Source: Cyclospora cayetanensis
Lineage: Eukaryota > Apicomplexa > Conoidasida > Eucoccidiorida > Eimeriidae
DNA length: 64,000 nt
Assembly (NCBI RefSeq): GCF_002999335.1
Contig: NW_020312136.1
Span: forward strand, 62,001 to 126,000
Direction of reading: 5' to 3'
The position numbers and the translations under genes were made by a program. A model generated the notes under the pieces. That model did no database searches. It was not told the origin of the DNA and was given only the letters and a program-made list of their open reading frames with translations. Below, one piece after another: positions 58,216 through 64,000 of this stretch (position 1 is the first letter of the stretch; each line of letters starts with the position of its first letter).

Positions 58216-60932
58216 ACTCTACAAACACGCAAATGTAGGGTCTCCATTACGGGCTTGTGTGGCCCTTCCGGGGGCCCTGCAACCGGGCCCTTTGTACCTA
58301 CCCCCGGGCGTACCTTTTGCACGACCTTTCGTTTATATGCTGTATTCTTTATCCTTTTTGCTTCGATTTTATGTGGTCTGCCCCAGAGGAATATTTACGG
58401 CTTGCAAATTGGTCAGCGGTAGGGTTATTGTAGCTCCAAGTGCGTTTAGAAGGGCAAAGTATTGGCAAGGCAGCATCCTGACTTGACCGAGCGTATAATG
58501 AAGACTTGCCATTACGTTGCTTTTAGTCCACCTTTATATGCGCGTTTGCGTTCCGCTGGCGGAAGCAATTCGCTATTGCCTCAAAGGCTCTATCTTGCTG
58601 GTCCTTCTGATGCATGCGGCCAATTAGATATAAATTGGAACAGTGATGGTTGGAAACGCAAAAATACCCTTATTTTCTGGTATGTTTCTGCACATTGGAG
58701 AGCGTTCATTTTTCGATGTGAATTAACGATGCTTCATTACCATTCAACACCACAGGCTGACTACTTTTCATTCACCTCATGGTGTGCAGGTGTTACTTCG
58801 ATGGAATTGCAAAGGGGTTAATGTGTCAAGAAAGTGATGGAAGACGGCTTCCGTTGCTGGTTCGGCTTCTGGTGTTTCAAGTTTTATCTTGCACTTCAGC
58901 TACAGTTTGCGTAAAGAGACATCGTGATCCAGACTCACTACAACCTTACTAGAAAGCTAATAACTGTTTTCTAGGAGAGCTCCCGCCTTCCCCTGCGCAC
59001 TCCCCTTGAAGTTCCCAACATGAGAGAAGAGGGGAAGTTAGGGTGCCCGCAGCTCCACTCTTTAGGCATTCTGAGCTGTCACAGTCAGGTGCATATAACA
59101 TCAGGCGCACACGCACACAATATTGCGTCTTTTGTACTGAGCTAGCTGTATTTTGCGGTCATCAAGGTATACGAACACAAACCAATAAGTCAGTTCTGTA
59201 CCAACATGCTTTGCAGTAGAAAGTGTTCAATGTAGCTGAGCCCCCTTAGGCATCCATCTGCAGCTTTCCTTTCCCCATTCCGAAACGAACGCCATCGGTT
59301 TTTGTACCGCTTCATCGAGACCAGCTGCGTGCAGGACACCGTAAGTGTTCCCGCATTCCCGTACTAACGTCACTCTTTACGCATGCAGAAGCGTGGAAAG
59401 AGTGTATCTGAGAAAATTAAATAAGTACGTCAGCCACTTCAATGAGCTCGCAGGGAACAAAGACAAACATGTCTGTCAATAAAGCGCTGAGAATGTGAGC
59501 TTCCTACTACGAGAGAATAGAAGTCAATCAAAACAAGTAAGATATGCGAAGCAGTCGAAATACGCACAAAATCAGCAATGAACCTATGTCTCACAGAAAA
59601 ATCTATTAAAGAAAGTAAAGTGGCGCATGCAGCGTGTCGCTTCAAAGAGCCGAAGGAGGCATCAGTAATAGTAGGGACAACACCTGAGAGTGCATGCGCA
59701 TAGACCTGAGCGCAGTAAACACCTGAACAATAATAACAGGGAAGGGTCCAAGCAATACGATTGATGAAGGTAGCTATCCCAGGCAGAACATGCGCTATGG
59801 AAGAACAAACAGCAAGCGGCTCGCATAGTATTGTCCATGGGCAACCAGCGCTGTGAACAGAGCTTTGAATTCTTCAGCAAGAAACAGAGCCCTCAACCGC
59901 TTCTTCGAGAACCACCAAGGTTGATATTTTCCCTTCGCCTTCACTAGAAACACCCGTCTAGCGTGCTGTCAGCGCTCAATATCTCTAAAATCCAGCACTT
60001 CTACGCACCGTGTAAAGCATGCCGATCCACCAGCGCCAAGTTTGGAGGCTCGATATACAGAGCCGACTACCGAGTATCACAATTCCGCGCTTGCCTTTAT
60101 TAAGCTTTTCTCATGGCTGCAGCCTCATTAGCTAGCTGTTCTGTAAGTCCTTCCGCTGGCAAGGGTGGCTACTGACCCTAAAATGCCAATCCCGGGCCCC
60201 GATAGGAGAGGTGCTTTTTAATGTAGACCAGGGGTGCAGGAGAGCAACGAGTGGACGAGTGTACCGTTGTGAAATAGGCCCTTTCTGCACAAAATATCGA
60301 GCTAAGCAAATGGATACTGTGCTGATGGAGTTGTCGATACTGTGTGGCTAGTGTGCTCAGTCTGTCCATATGTCTTACGGTGGTTTTCAGGGGTCCTGAT
60401 GTGTTCACCGTGCAGGCGGGTCATAAAGGCTAATCAGAACGCCCTAGCGAGCTTTTAATCTCTTTCGGCAATGCTAGTTAGGGGAATCTGTGAACTTTCC
60501 AGACATGAGCTATATATAAGGTATAAATGTGCGACTTCCTGAGCCATGGCAGAATTGGAACGAGTGATTCAACGGTACCTTCGCTGAGTCGGCAGACAAT
60601 GACGTGAAGGCTATAACAAGCCTCGAGTTCCGGCACTTCAATGATAAGTTGCATGGTGAGCTTACAATAATTCCCATTAGGAGCCGGCAGGTTTTGCAAA
60701 TGTCCGGGTTTAGAAAAACTGCGCTTTTTACTGGTTTATCAAGATGTGGATTATATCCATCATTGGTATGTTCAGGTTTATTGAAGCCTTCTGCTAAACC
60801 TCGGGCTACACGTTTCATCTTATTCTTCCGCCAATCGGCGAGTGTTACTCTGCAGAGCGAGAGTATGTTGCGGATGGTTTACACGCCCTCAAGTTGTTTT
60901 GTAAAATGCCAGTGGTGTTGGTGCAGATAGAT
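58216..60932. other. Stretch without a supported gene
   Basis: 2.7 kb holding short frames only. The first few hundred bases should be the upstream region of the 57448-58215 gene. No RNA gene or repeat was recognised. Confidence 0.4.
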
Positions 60933-61740
60933 CTAGTATGCGGAAAATTGCACTTGGAGCCTGCCTAGCGCCAAATCGTTAGCCTTTAAAGCATGAGTTA
61001 TGTTTATTACGATGTAAAGGAAGCACTGAATGCATGATTTGGCGTATCGCAAATTCGATTCATTGCAAAGTAGATTACGCATGACCGCTGCGCGCAGGTA
61101 GGCTGGCTGAGTATGTGGAGCTGCATGCATGTCTTGGAGCGGGTCACAGAATGCAGGAAACCGCATCCCCTTAGGCATATTTCCGCTTATCCCAGAAGCC
61201 TGTGGAATGACGGCGAAGAGACAGGATAATTCTTCGAAAAAGGCATGATAACATTTCATTCGTTTTGCTAAGGTTTGTTACTTCAGGATAGCCTAAGGAA
61301 GACTATAGTAGGAGCATCATAGCATCCTTCATCTGAAGGTTCTGAACGCGTTTTGATGGCAAGAGAAAAGTTACGGACTTTGTATTGCAGGCCCCAGCGA
61401 AGCCTCATACGCACGGTGGTCAAGGATCAGAGGAGCTATGATGGCTGTAAGGCCTGGTTCTCGGGGTAATCATAGCTTAAATACAGAATAGCTTCAAGTG
61501 TTTGTATCAACAGGATTATAGCGGGTACCGTCTCAGATGTGCCTTGCTGCTGCAGACGCAGGTGCAACTGAAGATCTAGGGCTTTATTGAAAGTCCCGTA
61601 GCCACCTGAAGACAAAATTAAGCAAGAATCCAAGGACAAAGCCTTTCTAGTGCAAATCGTGGTTTTGGTACACCACATTGCATATCGTAGGGTCCGGTAC
61701 ACCATGACAAGCAAATGCCCATAATGCAACAAACACCAAA
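60933..61740 (-). mobile_element. Decayed Ty3/gypsy integrase remnant
   Basis: Minus-strand frame 61732-61436 reads HLLVMVYRTLRYAM, then CTKTTI, GTFNKALDLQLHLRLQQ and LLIQTLEAI followed by DYPENQA. This order matches the integrase core of gypsy elements: the LLVMVDR strand, the FW-x-AL helix and the VIQTLE helix. The first catalytic region has Tyr in place of Asp, and the YHPQ-type segment is scrambled. Downstream, the frame 61259-60933 ends with LKANDLALGR, like the module after the core. Stops and shifts make it inactive. It lies in the same orientation as the RT fragment at the left edge but 60 kb away, so it is a separate insertion. Confidence 0.55.
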
Positions 61741-62439
61741 ATTAGAAAGTGGACAAAAATATTCAACATTAATCTGTGGTTTAATTTTATTCTTTTACGC
61801 TGAAGAAATGCTAGAGAGACAGGAAGGCTCATGCTCCGGGCCTTGTCCCCAGACATCTACCGACCTTCTGGGTTGGGGGGCCCACAAGCTAATGTGAATT
61901 CACTAAAACAACGTGAAAATTACGAGATTCGAGCACATTATTGCCTTTAGAAAAGACATCAAATGTTAAGGGCCCATCAAGTGCAGCTAGTCCGAGCTAA
62001 GGAGTTGAAAGCAAGCTCAATTTCGCAGGCCCACCGTGTGGGCACATATTGATTTGGACCAGGCCTTAACCATTAACCACGGAAAGTGCGCCCTTTGCAT
62101 AACGGACTGGAATATTGACAATCAATCTTCTTATCCTCGCAGATTCGTGGTGAATTTATAGGCCTTAGGATAGCAACTGGTCAGTGATTTGTCCGGCTGG
62201 TGGTCTCTCAAGTTCCGGCATCCCCTGCTTCCGAACCCCTTCAAATTATAGTTCTTCGTGTTCTAAATCGCTGCCAATTTGTTTCTATCCATACAAAAGC
62301 CGGATTCATGCATAGCCAATAGTGCAATATATGTCTATGCCCGGAAGTTTGGTACGGCAATCCATATGAGTCGATGTGCACCACAGGCCTTGAGCCGAAA
62401 TCCTTGTAGAGATTCTCAGCGGAAGAGTGACAGGGTGTC
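61741..62439. other. Intergenic region
   Basis: Probably the upstream part of the retroelement remnant and the promoter of the gene at 62440. No motif was identified. Confidence 0.35.
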
Positions 62440-63923
62440 ATGAGCAAGAGGCTGTCAGTCAGCCCGTCCACCGTGGAACTCTCCTCAGAGAACCATGGCG
62501 CAGTCACGCCACTACACGAGAGCCTGCAGCTGGGGCTTGCAGAACCTCCGAAGTTGTGTGGGTACGGCAGCAGTGACGATGCCGTCGTGATGGGTATTCT
62601 GCAAGACATCGCAGAAAAGACAGTGAAGCAAGCCATAGCCAAACATCAGGAATGCGGTGGGAAAAAAGTTACTGCCGCCAGAATTCGTATCCTTCCAGGA
62701 TCACTTCGCATGGGTGACGCTGGGCAGCACGAGGCATCTGTCCGCCAGTTGACACAAGAATTCGTTGTGCGGCAACAGCCTGATAGGAGGGGAAGAGAAT
62801 CTTGCATTTTGGAACCCATAGTAAAGGCCTCAGAAGATGCTTGCAGTTTCTCACCGCTGCAAATCGACGAAACTCCTGCGTGCAGTGCTGCGGCACACTC
62901 CACAAGAAGCTCGATTGCGCCAGCCTCCCTGAGTCTTCTCTATGGCAGTGGAACCTCTACTCCAATATCTTATTCGCAGGCTTCAGGGACCCTTCGCCCA
63001 GTCGCACCTTATTCTACAACGCGCTTAATCAGCGGAGACAATTGTACCTGCAACTGTCCTCATGAGGCGTATAAGCCAACTCACCTTCACTCACCAAGCT
63101 CTGATGCCCACTATTTTTCACCTTGCTGCAATCTTTACGGCAGTTTACCTGCGGCCTCTCCATGCTGGATGGACAAGCCGCTTCCTTGTGCAATGCCACC
63201 AGTTGGTCCTGATGCTGAACAATTGACGGATTGCTGCATGGAGGGCTTCACTAGTCGTTCCAAGCTGAAGAATCTAGCTCCCGAGGCCAAGTCTCTCTTC
63301 AGAGATATTTTTAAACTCTGGACGATGAACTTGCACTATGAAGTAAGGACAACCGGGGGGCATATGACTGAGTAACACTGCGAATAACCCGCGTTGTGGG
63401 CAGCAACACGTGCCTAAGCCCTACGTATTTTACTGTATATGCGACTCTCCGATTTTCAGGAAGCTGCACGAGCAGTAAAGGCATGGATGGCTCGTCACCG
63501 GTGCTCCCACGGGCGGGAAGCATCAGAAGAGCAGGCACTTAAGGAGATTCCCCACCAATATGAGAAGTACCGAAATTTAGAGAGAGCGCTGGAAAGGCTG
63601 CAGCACCAGGTTTCTCCTCGGCTTTCCTCCTTGGGTCTAAGGCCTCTCCAGTCGTTGCTGGCAGCCAACACCATCGAGGTGAACTCCGTTAAAAGACGTT
63701 TAGTGGTGGACGGCAGAACTATGCGTAAATGTGGTGCCTGCAGACATAAAATGCTACTGCATATACAGTATACATGGCCTACGCTGTCTCTAATGCTGAT
63801 CAGGAGCACAGTAATCAGGCGACTGACAGGCTAAGAAGACCCCAATTTGTTGGTTTCCGTCATCTAACAAATCAAGTCGCTAGGCTCAATGAGGTTTATT
63901 CACATCTTCAGCAACTCTCAATG
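62440..63923 (+). CDS. Hypothetical protein with C-terminal coiled coil, partial (runs off window)
   Basis: Exons 62440-63342, 63460-63724 and 63877-63923. Donors and acceptors: TATGAA|GTAAGG to CGATTTTCAG (phase 0), then ATGC|GTAAAT to CTAACAAATCAAG (phase 1, with a CTAAC branch-like site), and finally TCAATG|GTAAGG leading beyond the sequence. The ATG at 62440 starts MSKRLSVSPSTVELS. The N-terminal 300 residues are S/P/C-rich and probably disordered, with a helix (DIAEKTVKQAIAKHQ). The following exons are helical (KYRNLERALERLQHQV; RLNEVYSHLQQLSM), suggesting a coiled coil or helical bundle. No known domain was recognised. The 3' end lies outside. Confidence 0.6.
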
Positions 63924-64000
63924 GTAAGGCCATCGCAACAATTTGATCTAGACTAACCGATGACTTACCATCATGTATTGGCTTCAGCGGCTTCAATTGG

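Noticed and set aside
1..64000. CRISPR arrays, prokaryotic defence systems, operons
   Set aside because: The window is eukaryotic, with spliceosomal introns and no regularly spaced repeats.

Overview
The window looks like nuclear DNA of an apicomplexan parasite, most likely an eimeriid coccidian (Eimeria/Cyclospora type). The evidence is an ApiAP2 transcription factor with AP2 and ACDC domains, abundant CAG/GCA/CTG triplet runs that become poly-Q, poly-A, poly-S or poly-L inside genes, short introns of about 60-300 nt with GT(AAG)/(C/T)AG ends, telomere-like TTTAGGG copies inside introns, and decayed Ty3/gypsy retrotransposon pieces. The genus is inferred from these traits, not proven. There are no bacterial features such as operons, Shine-Dalgarno sites or CRISPR. 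I saw no rRNA gene and no convincing tRNA gene.

Layout. 1-1.1 kb: minus-strand remnant of a Ty3/gypsy reverse transcriptase running off the left edge. 3.8-12.5 kb: low-complexity genes, including a two-exon protein of about 1,490 aa (7507-12113) that meets a minus-strand gene end to end. 15.2-17.8 kb: a three-exon Q/S-rich gene. 17.8-26.8 kb: sparse DNA, with coding exons recognised only near 20.2-20.6 kb. 26.8-34.4 kb: an A-rich gene carrying one in-frame TAG, a small minus-strand gene, the ApiAP2 gene (29978-32744, minus), and a diverging plus-strand cluster of candidate exons. 37.1-41.0 kb: exons of one or two unrecognised proteins.

41.1-47.8 kb holds the most informative gene: a three-exon tRNA ligase of about 2,130 aa with ligase, P-loop kinase and cyclic phosphodiesterase (2H) modules in the fungal/plant Trl1 order. 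It is greatly enlarged by low-complexity inserts. 47.8-52.4 kb is sparse. 52.4-58.2 kb holds the last exons of a plus-strand gene meeting a secreted/endomembrane HAD phosphatase tail to tail (16 bp between stops), then three more minus-strand genes. 60.9-61.7 kb is a decayed gypsy integrase. 62.4 kb to the right edge is a multi-exon gene leaving the window.

Genes are monocistronic, and no shared pathway joins the neighbours. The recognisable roles are tRNA splicing/RNA repair, transcriptional control and phosphate-ester hydrolysis. The others are coding by frame, splice-site and composition evidence but are not assigned a function. Many exons here are short and lack an ATG, so exon edges were inferred by eye from GT/AG signals and phase matching. 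Smaller exons in the sparse stretches could have been missed.
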